DNA of 64,000 bases from JANRKB01 sp033763695. GTDB taxonomy: Bacteria; Planctomycetota; Phycisphaerae; Phycisphaerales; UBA1924. The notes beneath the pieces are model-generated. The model had not been told where the DNA came from. It searched no databases and saw only the letters and a list, made by a program, of their open reading frames with translations. The stretch lies in assembly GCA_033763695.1 (NCBI GenBank), contig JANRKB010000016.1, forward strand, positions 26,281-90,280, given 5' to 3'. Position numbers and translations under genes: made by a program. This document shows, in pieces, positions 8,871-18,027 of the stretch. The stretch's first letter is position 1. Each line of letters opens with the position of its first letter.

Positions 8871-9371
8871 TCAGGTGCCGTACATGAACTCTTCGCGAAC
8901 GACCTTCCCGTTCTGGACGGTGTAGACGCCGACTTCGCTCATGGTGCGACGCTCGCCGGTCGCCTTGACCTCGACGTCGATCGTGAACCGCACCGCAAAG
9001 CCGGTCGAGCCCACGAACGGCCCCTCAGCCCGGGCACCGTGGATGGTGTGTGCGGCAACCCACTCGGCGTTCTTGGCCTCGACGGCCTTGCCGCCCGTCC
9101 ACTTCATGTTCACGCCCATGCCTTCGATCGACTCGATGGCCTTGAGGTTGAAGTGCTTGGCCCACAGCTCCGCATCGTTCTTTCCGGCGTTGACGTGAGC
9201 GACCAGGTCGCGCCCGATCTCAAACGGCGTCGCCCCCTTGCCGCTGGAGATCGGCTGAGGCGCAAGCGAATCGCGCTTGGCGGCAGGCTTCTTGCCAGCC
9301 TTCTTGGCGGACTTGGCAGCAGACTTCTTGGACGCGGTTTTTGCGGCTTTCTTGCTCATCTTCTTCGCCAT
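8871..9371 (-). CDS. SnoaL/NTF2-like domain protein with a Lys/Ala-rich N-terminal tail
   Basis: 166 residues from ATG 9369-9371, which is preceded by GAGGAGG. The first 35 or so residues are a Lys/Ala/Ser tract (AKKMSKKAAKTASKKSAAK) like the tails of histone H1-type bacterial proteins. The rest is a cone-shaped NTF2-like domain: LVAHVNAGKNDAELWAKHF, then beta strands ending in GVYTVQNGKVVREEFMYGT. NTF2-like domains can be enzymes or binding folds and no catalytic residues stand out. The tail suggests association with nucleic acid or other polyanions, which is inference only. Confidence 0.68.
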   Translation of the reverse strand: MAKKMSKKAAKTASKKSAAKSAKKAGKKPAAKRDSLAPQPISSGKGATPFEIGRDLVAHVNAGKNDAELWAKHFNLKAIESIEGMGVNMKWTGGKAVEAKNAEWVAAHTIHGARAEGPFVGSTGFAVRFTIDVEVKATGERRTMSEVGVYTVQNGKVVREEFMYGT

Positions 9372-9485
9372 GGAATGGACCTCCTCAGGATGGCGCACGG
9401 TATACCAGTTCGCACGATTCGCGTGGTGCAACTTCACATGAATCTTTGGCTCCCGCAGCAGAGTATCCCGCGGCCTGCCGCTGGC

Positions 9486-10136
9486 TCAGGTCGTCGCAGG
9501 AGAGCGACGCCCCCACCGACGCCGCGCACGCTCAGACAGCACCAGGTCGGTCGCCTGCTTGATCGAGCGTTCGATGTGCTCGTTGACGATGAACTCGTCG
9601 TACACGCCGCTGGCTCGGGCGGCTTCCATCTCGCTCTTGGCGGCAGCGAAGCGACGCTGGATCACGCTCTCATCCTCACGCTTGCGACTGCGCAGGCGTG
9701 CGAGCAGCGTCTGCTCATCCGGCGGCAGGATGAAGAGCGCGTACGCGTCGGGGATCTGCTTCTTGACGAGGATCGCTCCCTGCACGTCGATCTCAAGGAT
9801 CACGAGTCGGCCGCGGGCCCGCTGGGCATAAACCCAGGCCTTGGGCGTGCCGTACTTCTTGCCGTAAACGCCAGCGGATTCGAGGAACTCGTCCTTGGCC
9901 CGCATGGCCTCGAACTGCTCGTCGGAGACGAAGTGGTAATCGACGCCATCGACGTCTGCATCGGTCTTTGGGCGTGTGGTGCAGGAGACGCTAAAGACGG
10001 CGTCTGCGATCGAGCGTTCAACGCCGCGCGTGATGGTGGTCTTCCCCGCGCCCGAAGGGCCGGAGATGATGAGGACCATGCCGTCGTCGGTGTCGGTGGA
10101 GAGACGATGCGGGAGATGAGTCGAGTCGGGGGACAT
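9486..10136 (-). CDS. gmk: Guanylate kinase
   Basis: 216 residues. It phosphorylates GMP to GDP with ATP, in the cytoplasm, as an essential step of GTP synthesis. The P-loop GPSGAGKTT lies near residues 26-34, followed by SCTTRP and the GMP-binding GVDYHFVSDEQFE, then EIDVQGA and the lid and Arg-rich region (LRSRKREDESVIQRR). Length and motif order match the family. The N-terminus is some 18 residues longer than usual; a second start (MVLIISGP) would give the standard form, and neither has a good ribosome-binding site. It lies 30 bases after the heptosyltransferase gene on the same strand. Confidence 0.95.
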   Translation of the reverse strand: MSPDSTHLPHRLSTDTDDGMVLIISGPSGAGKTTITRGVERSIADAVFSVSCTTRPKTDADVDGVDYHFVSDEQFEAMRAKDEFLESAGVYGKKYGTPKAWVYAQRARGRLVILEIDVQGAILVKKQIPDAYALFILPPDEQTLLARLRSRKREDESVIQRRFAAAKSEMEAARASGVYDEFIVNEHIERSIKQATDLVLSERARRRWGRRSPATT

Positions 10137-10166
10137 GAGGGGGGAAGGATAGAACAGGCCGCGGGT

Positions 10167-11078
10167 TCACACCCGCTCGCCGCCGGCGCGGCCGAGGGTG
10201 CGTGACACTTCCTCCATGACGCGTCCCGGCGCGAGCCAATCCATGGCCCGGGGCGAAGTCGGGGCGATCACGCGACTCGCCACACCCAGCGGCAACCATC
10301 TCGCAGGGTCGGTCGGGCCAAACAGCGAGACCGTCGTGACGCCCAACGCCGCGGCGAGGTGACCCGGGCCGGTATCGGCGGCAACGACAAGGCTCGCGTC
10401 CTGCAGAAAGTTCGACAGTTCATCAACATCGAGCAGGAACGCCGCGATCGGCGCGAGCGATGCGAAAATCTCTCGCTCGGCGTCGTCGAACTGCTCGGCC
10501 TCGACCTCTCCCGCCAGCGCGATGAGTTCGCGCGAGCCGAGCAGCGGCTCGATGCGCTTGACGAGTTCGGCCCAGCGCTGCATCGGCCAGCGCTTCTCGC
10601 GTGAGCCCGCGCCGACATGCAGCACCACCGGGCCACCGGGGTTCGCGCGGCGTGGGCCGAGGTCTGGCCGCGGACCGGCGAGCTCGAGCGCAGCGAGCCG
10701 ATCAATACGCCCGCCGCGAGCCAAGACAGCCGCGCCGGGGAACATCGCCGCCGCATTCGCGAGCCAGAGACGACCGGGCTCGCTCGTCGGCTCGGCTTCA
10801 AGCCCGATGACACGCGCGACGCCCGAGATCTGCACCGGCGGCGCCGCGGCGTCCAGCCAGAGCGCGCCAAAGCGTGCTTGCTCGGCATCCATCGCGTTTA
10901 TGCCGAGCCATCGGGCCGCGAGCTGCGCGTGCGACGATCGCGAGACCAGCGTGACAGGGCCGAGCGACTTCCATCGCCGCAGCATCGGCCACAGCAGCAC
11001 ACTGTCGCCAAGCGCACCACGATGGAAGACCCACGTTGGGCCGACTGGTTCAGTTTGTACGGCGGCGGCGGACATCAT
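10167..11078 (-). CDS. Heptosyltransferase-like glycosyltransferase (GT9)
   Basis: About 303 residues. GT9 enzymes such as WaaC and WaaF add heptose to the LPS inner core from ADP-heptose. The N-terminal half begins with FHRGALGDSVLLWPML, the acceptor-side Rossmann motif. The C-terminal half has VVLHVGAGSREKRWPMQRWAELV and the nucleotide-sugar site VVAADTGPGHLAAALGVTTVSLFGPTDP, the strongest GT9 signature. Two Met codons (11076-11078 and 11073-11075) can start it. It is in a minus-strand run with the sigma-like gene (29-base gap) and gmk (30-base gap). The precise sugar is not predictable. Confidence 0.85.
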   Translation of the reverse strand: MMSAAAVQTEPVGPTWVFHRGALGDSVLLWPMLRRWKSLGPVTLVSRSSHAQLAARWLGINAMDAEQARFGALWLDAAAPPVQISGVARVIGLEAEPTSEPGRLWLANAAAMFPGAAVLARGGRIDRLAALELAGPRPDLGPRRANPGGPVVLHVGAGSREKRWPMQRWAELVKRIEPLLGSRELIALAGEVEAEQFDDAEREIFASLAPIAAFLLDVDELSNFLQDASLVVAADTGPGHLAAALGVTTVSLFGPTDPARWLPLGVASRVIAPTSPRAMDWLAPGRVMEEVSRTLGRAGGERV

Positions 11079-11107
11079 CGCGCAGCATAACAGGTCGGCT
11101 CGCACGC

Positions 11108-12796
11108 TCAGCTCTGCACTTGTCCTCGCGCGAGCGCCCGCGCTTCGCGCAAGGCGCGGCGTTCGATCATCGCCGCCCGCATCCGCGGCTGCGCGATCAA
11201 CTCCCCGATCTGCCCCGCGTTCATCGGCGGGCCGCCCGACCAACCAAATCGCGCATCGAGCACGCGCCGTGAGAACTCATTCAGCCCGCTGCTGATCGCA
11301 CGGATGCGATGATCGGGCTCAAGCCACGCCTGCCACGGGTCAATCGTCCGCGTCCAGTCCGCCAGCGCCGCGACCCCGATCCGCGTCGCAGAACGAGCAC
11401 GACGCACGCTCGCACCATCAGTTGGAGCCGCGTCCTTGAGCCAGCGCACCACGGCACGATCGATCGCCAAGCTCGCGGCGCCGGCGAGTCGCCCGCCGCG
11501 GCCCGGCGCACTACTCGGGTCGTGCGCCTCGACCGCATCCGACAACCCGGCCAGTGCGGCACGGATCGCCTCAATCTGGCGCGAAGGCTCCAGTCGTTCA
11601 AGGCCGCTTCCCAGTCGCTCGCTCAATGTCGCGACAACAAGCGCCAGCAGCGGACGCATCAGTTCCGCCTTCACGCGCGACGCCCAACGCAACTGCGTCT
11701 CGATCTCGTCGATCGCCTCTGCCGACGGATGCAGCCGGTCAAGCTCGCCGATCGCGCCCGCGGCACTCGCACACAAGGAGCGGTACGCCGCGATACGCGC
11801 GTGCTCGTCGGCGACCGGCGCGGGGTGGCGCGACTGGGCATCCGCGATGAACTCGGCGACGTTGGCCGCGCCCGGCCCGCCGAGCCCCGTCGCGCACGCC
11901 GCGTGATCGAGGTTCACGCGTACAGGCGGCATCACGCGTGCAAGATGGCCATCGAGCAGCGATCGCAAACGTGCGGCACGCTCCAGATTGATCGCGCGCA
12001 GCGCGGACGCACGCGAGCATTCCAATCGCGTCGCGATCGCGCCCGGCTCCAGCCCACGCTGCCAACACCGAAACAGCATCGCCCGATCGCGTGCCGAGAT
12101 TGGACCACGCTCGGCAAACACTGGCTCGCGTCCTTCGCGGGCGGCACGCTCCTCCGCACGCCGCAGCACTTGTCGCACCGCTTCGTGGCTGCGATCAAAT
12201 CGCTCCGCCAGTCGCTGTGCGCACTGATTCAGCGACCAGCCGAGCGACGCGTGATAGCGGGCGGCACGACGTTCAAGGCGCGCGGCAAGCGCAACGGGAA
12301 TGCGCGAGAACGCTGCGGCACGACCGAGTTCAGTTGCGTGAGCATTCTCGAAATGCGCGACAACCCGCGGCATGAAGACGAGCGTCGCACTGCCGCGCGC
12401 ACCATAGACCCGCCGCGCGACCAGCCCACGCCGTCGATGACGATCGAGCGTCTTGCGGCTCACATTCCACTTCGTTGCCAGCGCGACGGCATCGATCGCG
12501 TCGGGCACGTCCGCCGCACTCAGCCGCGTTGCATCGCACAATCGCTCCACAAACGCCGAGAGATCCGCGAGCAGCGTCGAACCAACGACAGGCGCGTCTT
12601 CAGCGACCGCGTCGGGTCGATAGCCGGTGACGCGAAAGACGATCCACTCCGGCGGATACCGCCGCTCGTGGTCGATCTCCTGCGCGAGCTGCTCGGCACG
12701 CTCGATGTCGCGCACGATCGCCTCGCGCGGCGCGAATCGCAACTGCTCCGCCAGATCGCGCAGCGCGACGACCGAGATGGTGGAGAGCGGAGGCAT
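11108..12796 (-). CDS. Sigma-70 region 3/4-like DNA-binding protein without an evident region 2
   Basis: 562 residues, rich in helix-turn-helix segments. The C-terminal 50 residues (FSRRVLDARFGWSGGPPMN, then QIGELIAQPRMRAAMIERRALREARAL) follow the pattern of sigma-70 region 4 (RFGL.GGEPLTLEEIGE...VRQIEARALRKLR). Around residues 165-215, RIPVALAARLERRAARYHAS and LAERFDRSHEAVRQVLRRAE resemble sigma region 3. A further helix-turn-helix (residues about 104-130, DAVALATKWNVSRKTLDRHR) precedes it and another follows (GLEPGAIATRLECSRASAL). I find no region 2, the core-binding and -10 melting part. It could be a divergent sigma factor or a sigma-derived regulator. Its start is two bases after the upstream stop, so it is probably translationally coupled. 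Confidence 0.55.
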   Translation of the reverse strand: MPPLSTISVVALRDLAEQLRFAPREAIVRDIERAEQLAQEIDHERRYPPEWIVFRVTGYRPDAVAEDAPVVGSTLLADLSAFVERLCDATRLSAADVPDAIDAVALATKWNVSRKTLDRHRRRGLVARRVYGARGSATLVFMPRVVAHFENAHATELGRAAAFSRIPVALAARLERRAARYHASLGWSLNQCAQRLAERFDRSHEAVRQVLRRAEERAAREGREPVFAERGPISARDRAMLFRCWQRGLEPGAIATRLECSRASALRAINLERAARLRSLLDGHLARVMPPVRVNLDHAACATGLGGPGAANVAEFIADAQSRHPAPVADEHARIAAYRSLCASAAGAIGELDRLHPSAEAIDEIETQLRWASRVKAELMRPLLALVVATLSERLGSGLERLEPSRQIEAIRAALAGLSDAVEAHDPSSAPGRGGRLAGAASLAIDRAVVRWLKDAAPTDGASVRRARSATRIGVAALADWTRTIDPWQAWLEPDHRIRAISSGLNEFSRRVLDARFGWSGGPPMNAGQIGELIAQPRMRAAMIERRALREARALARGQVQS

Positions 12797-12798
12797 GC

Positions 12799-13614
12799 TT
12801 AGGGCGTTGCGCCTGTCGTCCCGGCCGACGGCGCCGCCGGAGCACCTGGTGTCGACAGCAGCGGAGCCATTGCATCAAGCGCCTCACGCAGTGGCCGCGC
12901 GTCGATGGTGATCAGGCCCGAGCGCGGGAAGTCCAGATCGAGCGTCGTCCACAACGTCGTGGCGATGAGGAACGCGAGAATCGATGCCGGCGCACGCAGT
13001 CGCTTGTCGCCCGTCTCGATGCCCAGGCCCAGCGCCGCGATACTCGCCATCGCCGAGGCGATCAGCACGATCGTCACCAGCACCGGGATGTGCCTGCGAT
13101 CGGCGGCATTCCGCTCGCCGAGCAAGTCGAGTACCTCGTTCAGAGGCGGTAAGACCAGTTGGCCGAGCTCGGCATCCTCGCGCGTCCCCTGCACCGCCGA
13201 CGCCCACATCCCCTCGTGCAGCGTCGTCAGCTTGTCTTGAATCTGCCGATCGTCATATCCGGTCCGCATCGAGAACAGATCAATCCGCTGCTGCGTGTAC
13301 TCACGAAGCATCGACTTCACACGGACACGCTGCGCCTCTGGCAACAGATCCGCGCGCAGATACGCCGTGCCGACGGCGTTCGCCTCGCGGACGATGATCT
13401 GCTGTCGCTCGACGAATCTGTTGAGAGCCCCGGCGAAGCACAATCCGAGCAAAAGGCCCAGCAGGCCGAAGATCGACCCTTGCACCACGCCGAGCTGAGG
13501 GTGCTTGCTCAGATTGCCCTTGAGCATGTGCCCCAGACGCTTGCCGAGAAACCAGGCAACCACGAGGACGCCGAAGAGCGAGACGGCGATGATGAACTCG
13601 ATCAGCACGACCAT
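12799..13614 (-). CDS. Membrane protein of the DUF4239 / bestrophin-like type
   Basis: 271 residues with two N-terminal membrane helices (about residues 3-23 and 45-65, LIEFIIAVSLFGVLVVAWFLG and VVQGSIFGLLGLLLGLCFAGAL). A soluble helical middle follows, containing FVERQQIIVREANAVGTAYLRADLLP, and then two more helices (HIPVLVTIVLIASAMASIAALG and ASILAFLIATTLWTTLDLDFPRSGLI). The segment REANAVGTAYLR and the ending LDFPRSG are typical of DUF4239 proteins. Their function is not established; a channel-like role has been proposed from the bestrophin-like fold. It heads the minus-strand run toward gmk. Confidence 0.75.
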   Translation of the reverse strand: MVVLIEFIIAVSLFGVLVVAWFLGKRLGHMLKGNLSKHPQLGVVQGSIFGLLGLLLGLCFAGALNRFVERQQIIVREANAVGTAYLRADLLPEAQRVRVKSMLREYTQQRIDLFSMRTGYDDRQIQDKLTTLHEGMWASAVQGTREDAELGQLVLPPLNEVLDLLGERNAADRRHIPVLVTIVLIASAMASIAALGLGIETGDKRLRAPASILAFLIATTLWTTLDLDFPRSGLITIDARPLREALDAMAPLLSTPGAPAAPSAGTTGATP

Positions 13615-13734
13615 GCGGGCAGTCTATCGTGCCGCGCCGCCACAATAACCTCGGGTTGGACGTTCGCCCCACGCAGCCGTACGTCTGAACGGCCGATATC
13701 TCCCGGTTGATTCAAGTCCACTCGGAGATGCGTC

Positions 13735-15849
13735 ATGCGCTGGATCGGCATCGTTGCGCTTGCGATTGCGATGGTTGTGGCGGGGCGGGCCCGCGCGCAG
13801 ACGCCCCAGCCCGTGCCTTACTTCAACGACTTTGAGACCTCGGTCACGGCGGGCTGGAACTCCACCCGCCTCACCAGCACGCCCCAGCTCACACGCTTCA
13901 TGGGTGACTTTGGTCTGAGCGGCACGACTCAGCAATCCGTCACGCTGCGGCTGTCGCTCGTCGCGGGCCAGAGTTACACGCTGCTCTTCGACTTTTACGC
14001 GCTGCGCACCAATGACGCCAGCCATCCCTCGTGGGGGCCGGACTACTTCAATGTGCTGATTGACGGGATCAACGTCTTCAAGGAGACGTTTGACAATCAG
14101 GCCTACATCGATAGCGGATACGGCACTTCGATGGAAGGCACCTACTTCGCTGCCGCCGATCAATGGGGCAACCTTGGCATCAGTTCCACCGACAACGTGT
14201 TCCGCAAAGTCGCGATCACCTTCGTGCCTTCGGGTGCCACGTGCAACATCCGGTTCCTCGGCGGGTTCACCGAGGCGATCAGCAACGAGGCGTGGGGCAT
14301 TGACAACGTTCGCGTCGTCGAGTCCAAGGACGCCGCGCAGTACGCCCCCAAGTTCGCCGATGTCTCCAAGGCCCGCAAGTTCCAGATCAAGGCCACCACC
14401 AACGCCGCCAACGCCGCGGGAGTGAACTGGGCCGACGTGAACAACGACGGCTATCTCGACGGCCTGCTCACGGGCACGGCGGCTCGGCAGTTCGTCTATA
14501 ACCCCGCGACACGCCTCTTCACTGCCGCCACGATCATCCCCGGCACGTTCTACCGGCAGGCCGCGGTCGGCGACCTGGACAACGACGGCGACAGTGACTT
14601 CTTCGCGATGAGCAGCGACACCGCCGAGGTCGGCGCGCTGGGTCAGGGCAACGCCACGTTCGTGGCGTCGGGCGCCATGGGCTTCACGGCACCGAGCACA
14701 GACGAATCGGCGGTCGCCGCGGACGTCAACGCCGACGGCTGGCTCGACCTGCTGATGTTCGCAGGCAACGGCAACTACCTCGCGACCAATGGCGGCGCGA
14801 CTCGCTGGCCGGGCACGCTCGGCTTTGGCGGCAGTGGCACCGCGGCCGTGCCCTACGTCGCCCCATTCGCAAACCCCACACTCCCCGCCGGACTCAACGG
14901 CGTCGGCAACGTGGGCGACGGCGTCTACGTCGCAAGCGCCGATGTCAACGACGATGGCGTTCCCGACTTCTGGTACGGCTTCGGCGGCGGCCGCCTGTTC
15001 GTGTCTTCCCCCTCTGGCTACACCGCGTCCACCGCCATCGCAACGGACGTGAGCAACACCAACAAGGTCGGGGCCGCTTTCGGCGACTTTGACAACGACG
15101 GCAAGGTCGATCTCTTCGTCCCCACCTTCACCACAGGCCAGACCGGCAAGCTCTATCGCGGCCTGGGCAACGGCAGCTTCACCGACGTCTCGCTCGCCAG
15201 CGGCATCACCGACACCAGCGGCCAACGCTCCTGCTGCTGGGGCGACTATGACAACGACGGCGACCTCGACCTCTACATTGTCACGCGTTCGGGCGTCGGC
15301 AACTGCCTCTATCGCAACAACGCTAACGGCACGTTCACGCTTGTCGACGAACGCTGCCGCGCAGTGGGTGTGGATTGCCTCGACGCCTGCTTCGCCGACT
15401 ATGACAACGACGGCGACCTTGACCTCGCCATCAGCGTGAACAACGCCAACAGTAAACTCTTTGGCAACTTCATGGACACGCTGTCAGCCACCAAGAACTT
15501 CCTCAAGGTGCGCTTCGTCGGCAGCGGCGGCGGCGCGACCAACGTGCAGGGTGTCGGCCAACGTCTGCTCCTGCTCGACTCCACCGGCAAGATCATCGCC
15601 CGGCGCGACCTCGGCGGGGCCCGAGGCATCGGTACCGAACCTGTCATCGCCCACTTCGGCGGCGTCGATCCGACACAGAAATACTTCGTCCGCGTCTACA
15701 GCAAGGGCAAGGCCTACACCACCGCCGTCACACCCGGCACCGTGAGCACCAAGATCGGCAGCACCACGTTTCAGCAAATGCTGACGATCACCGAAGCAAC
15801 GCTCAAGCCGCCGCTCCGCATTACGAGCTGGACGGAGGACGGCCAATGA
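13735..15849 (+). CDS. Secreted FG-GAP/VCBS-repeat protein with ASPIC/UnbV C-terminus (first of a tandem pair)
   Basis: 704 residues. The signal peptide ends at GRARAQ (about residue 22). The N-terminal 200 residues form a beta-sandwich-like module starting PYFNDFETSVTAGWNST. Seven calcium-binding repeats of the FG-GAP type follow, each with a DxxxDGxxD loop (DVNNDGYLD, DLDNDGDSD, DVNADGWLD, DVNDDGVPD, DFDNDGKVD, DYDNDGDLD twice), as in integrin-like propellers. The C-terminal 110 residues (NFLKVRFVGSGGG, GQRLLLLDSTGKIIARRDLGGARGIGTEPVIAHFGG) match the ASPIC/UnbV domain. It is probably an extracellular binding protein. It overlaps the following paralogue by four bases (ATGA). Confidence 0.85.
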   Translation: MRWIGIVALAIAMVVAGRARAQTPQPVPYFNDFETSVTAGWNSTRLTSTPQLTRFMGDFGLSGTTQQSVTLRLSLVAGQSYTLLFDFYALRTNDASHPSWGPDYFNVLIDGINVFKETFDNQAYIDSGYGTSMEGTYFAAADQWGNLGISSTDNVFRKVAITFVPSGATCNIRFLGGFTEAISNEAWGIDNVRVVESKDAAQYAPKFADVSKARKFQIKATTNAANAAGVNWADVNNDGYLDGLLTGTAARQFVYNPATRLFTAATIIPGTFYRQAAVGDLDNDGDSDFFAMSSDTAEVGALGQGNATFVASGAMGFTAPSTDESAVAADVNADGWLDLLMFAGNGNYLATNGGATRWPGTLGFGGSGTAAVPYVAPFANPTLPAGLNGVGNVGDGVYVASADVNDDGVPDFWYGFGGGRLFVSSPSGYTASTAIATDVSNTNKVGAAFGDFDNDGKVDLFVPTFTTGQTGKLYRGLGNGSFTDVSLASGITDTSGQRSCCWGDYDNDGDLDLYIVTRSGVGNCLYRNNANGTFTLVDERCRAVGVDCLDACFADYDNDGDLDLAISVNNANSKLFGNFMDTLSATKNFLKVRFVGSGGGATNVQGVGQRLLLLDSTGKIIARRDLGGARGIGTEPVIAHFGGVDPTQKYFVRVYSKGKAYTTAVTPGTVSTKIGSTTFQQMLTITEATLKPPLRITSWTEDGQ

Positions 15850-17984
15850 ACACACGACTCCTCTCAATCATCGCGCGTGGCGCACTCGCGCTGCTTGCGT
15901 TCGTCGCATGCACAAGCGTCGCCTCTGCGCAGACCGCACAGAACACGCCGTACTTCAACGACTTTGAATCCTCAGTCACCGCGGGCTGGACATCGACCCG
16001 CCTCTCCAACACCACCGCGCTCGGCCGCTTCATGGGTGACTTCGGCCTCAGCGGCAGCACCCAACAGTCCACCGCGCTGCGGCTCAACGTCACCCCCGGC
16101 ACCCAGTACACGCTCATCTTCGATTTCTACGCCCTGCGCACCCCCGACGGAAGCAATCCGACCCACGGCCCCGACTGGTTCCACGTCTTCGTCGACGGCG
16201 TCCGCATCTTCCGGGAGACGTTTGACAACAAGGTGTGGATCAATAGCGGTTGGGGCAGCTCTATGCAGGGGACATACGTCTACAGCCCGGATCGCTGGGG
16301 CAACCTCGGCTTCTCCTCGTCAGACAACGCCTTCCGAAGACTGACTCTCTCATTTGTGCCCGCAAGTGCGACAACAACCATCACATTTCAAGGCGCATTC
16401 AATCAAGCAATCAGCGACGAAGCCTGGGGCATCGACAACGTGCGCATCGTCGCCTCAACCAGCGCGACGCCGTTCGTCCCCGCCTTTGCCGAAGTTTCGA
16501 AGCTCCGCACTTTTGAGGTGAGAGCCACCGCCGCGGCGACCGACGCCGCGGGAGTGAACTGGGCCGACGTGAACAACGACGGCTACCTCGACTGCGTAAT
16601 CACCGGCACGACGCCTCGCGTCTTCATCTACAGCCCTACGACGCGCAAGTTCACAGCCAGCACGATCGTCGCCTCCGGCAACTTCTATCGCCAGTGTGGC
16701 GTGGGCGACCTCGACAACGACGGCGACAGCGACTTCTTCGGCATGACCAGCGACACCGCCGAGACGTGCGTGCTCGGCCAAGGCAACGGCACGTTTGTCA
16801 ACGCCGGCGCGCTGGGCTTCACGCTGCCCAGCACCGACGAGTGTGCGGTCGCCGCGGACGTCAACGCCGACGGCTGGTTGGACGTCTTGATGTTTGCAGG
16901 CAACGGCAACCACCTCGCGACCAACGGCGGTGCAAGTCGCTGGCCGGGCACGCTCGGCTTTGGCGGCAGCGGCACCACGGCCGTGCCTTATGTCGCTCCC
17001 TTCAATGGCGTCACCACCCCAACCGGTCTCAATGGCGTCGGCAACGCCGGCGACGGCGTCTACGTCGCCAGCGCCGACATCAACGACGACGGCATCCCGG
17101 ACTTCTGGTATGGCTTCGGCGGCGGGCGACTCTTCGTCTCCTCGCCCACCGGCCACACCGCCTCCACCGCCATCGCCACCGACGTCAACAACACCAACAA
17201 GGTCGGGGCGGCGTTCGGCGACTTTGACAACGATGGCAAGGTCGATCTCTTCGTGCCCGCGTTCACCGCCGGCTCACGCGGCAAGCTCTATCGCGGCCTT
17301 GGCAACGGCAGCTTCACCGACGTCTCGCTCGCCAGCGGCATCGCCGACACCAGCGGCCAACGCTCCTGCTGCTGGGGCGATTACAACAACGACGGCAACC
17401 TCGACCTCTACATCGTCACGCGCTCGGGCGTGGGAAACAGACTCTACCGCAACAACGGCGACGGCACCTTCACCCTCGTCGACGAACGCTGTGCCGCCGA
17501 GAGCGCCGACGCGCTCGACGCCTGCTTCGCCGACTATGACAACGACGGCGATCTCGATCTTGCCGTCAGCGTCAACAACAACACGACCCGTCTGTACGAC
17601 AACGCGCTCGACACCCTCTCTCCCACCAAGAACTTCCTCAAGGTGCGCTTCGTCGGCAGCGGCAGCGGTGCAACCAACGTGCAGGGCGTTGGCCAACGTC
17701 TGCTTCTGCTCGACTCCACCGGCAAGATCATCGCGCGGCGTGACCTCGGCGGGGCACGCGGCATCGGCACCGAGCCTGTCATCGCCCACTTCGGCGGCGT
17801 GGACCCGACCAAGAAGTATTTCGTCCGTGTCTTCAGCAAGGGCAAGGCCTACACGACGCCGGTCACGCCCAACGCCGTCAGCACCAAGATCGGCGCAAAC
17901 ACCTTCCAGCAGATGCTGACGATCACGGAGTCAGCGCTCAAGCCGCCGCTACGGATCACGAGTTGGACGGAGGACCCGCAGTAA
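15846..17984 (+). CDS. Secreted FG-GAP/VCBS-repeat protein with ASPIC/UnbV C-terminus (second of the pair)
   Basis: 712 residues, a close paralogue of the preceding protein along its whole length, with the same domain order: signal peptide ending ASAQ, N-terminal sandwich (PYFNDFESSVTAGWTST), seven DxxxDGxxD repeats and ASPIC/UnbV tail. The repeat and tail regions are nearly identical, for example GIADTSGQRSCCWGDYNN here and GITDTSGQRSCCWGDYDN there. The N-terminal signal and sandwich differ more. The ATGA overlap with the first gene and the even similarity point to tandem duplication. The paired products may form one surface layer or recognise variant ligands; neither is shown by the sequence. 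Confidence 0.85.
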   Translation: MNTRLLSIIARGALALLAFVACTSVASAQTAQNTPYFNDFESSVTAGWTSTRLSNTTALGRFMGDFGLSGSTQQSTALRLNVTPGTQYTLIFDFYALRTPDGSNPTHGPDWFHVFVDGVRIFRETFDNKVWINSGWGSSMQGTYVYSPDRWGNLGFSSSDNAFRRLTLSFVPASATTTITFQGAFNQAISDEAWGIDNVRIVASTSATPFVPAFAEVSKLRTFEVRATAAATDAAGVNWADVNNDGYLDCVITGTTPRVFIYSPTTRKFTASTIVASGNFYRQCGVGDLDNDGDSDFFGMTSDTAETCVLGQGNGTFVNAGALGFTLPSTDECAVAADVNADGWLDVLMFAGNGNHLATNGGASRWPGTLGFGGSGTTAVPYVAPFNGVTTPTGLNGVGNAGDGVYVASADINDDGIPDFWYGFGGGRLFVSSPTGHTASTAIATDVNNTNKVGAAFGDFDNDGKVDLFVPAFTAGSRGKLYRGLGNGSFTDVSLASGIADTSGQRSCCWGDYNNDGNLDLYIVTRSGVGNRLYRNNGDGTFTLVDERCAAESADALDACFADYDNDGDLDLAVSVNNNTTRLYDNALDTLSPTKNFLKVRFVGSGSGATNVQGVGQRLLLLDSTGKIIARRDLGGARGIGTEPVIAHFGGVDPTKKYFVRVFSKGKAYTTPVTPNAVSTKIGANTFQQMLTITESALKPPLRITSWTEDPQ

Positions 17985-18027
17985 ACGCGCCGTCCGAACG
18001 AATCACACGCTGAGCCGTGTCAGGGCT

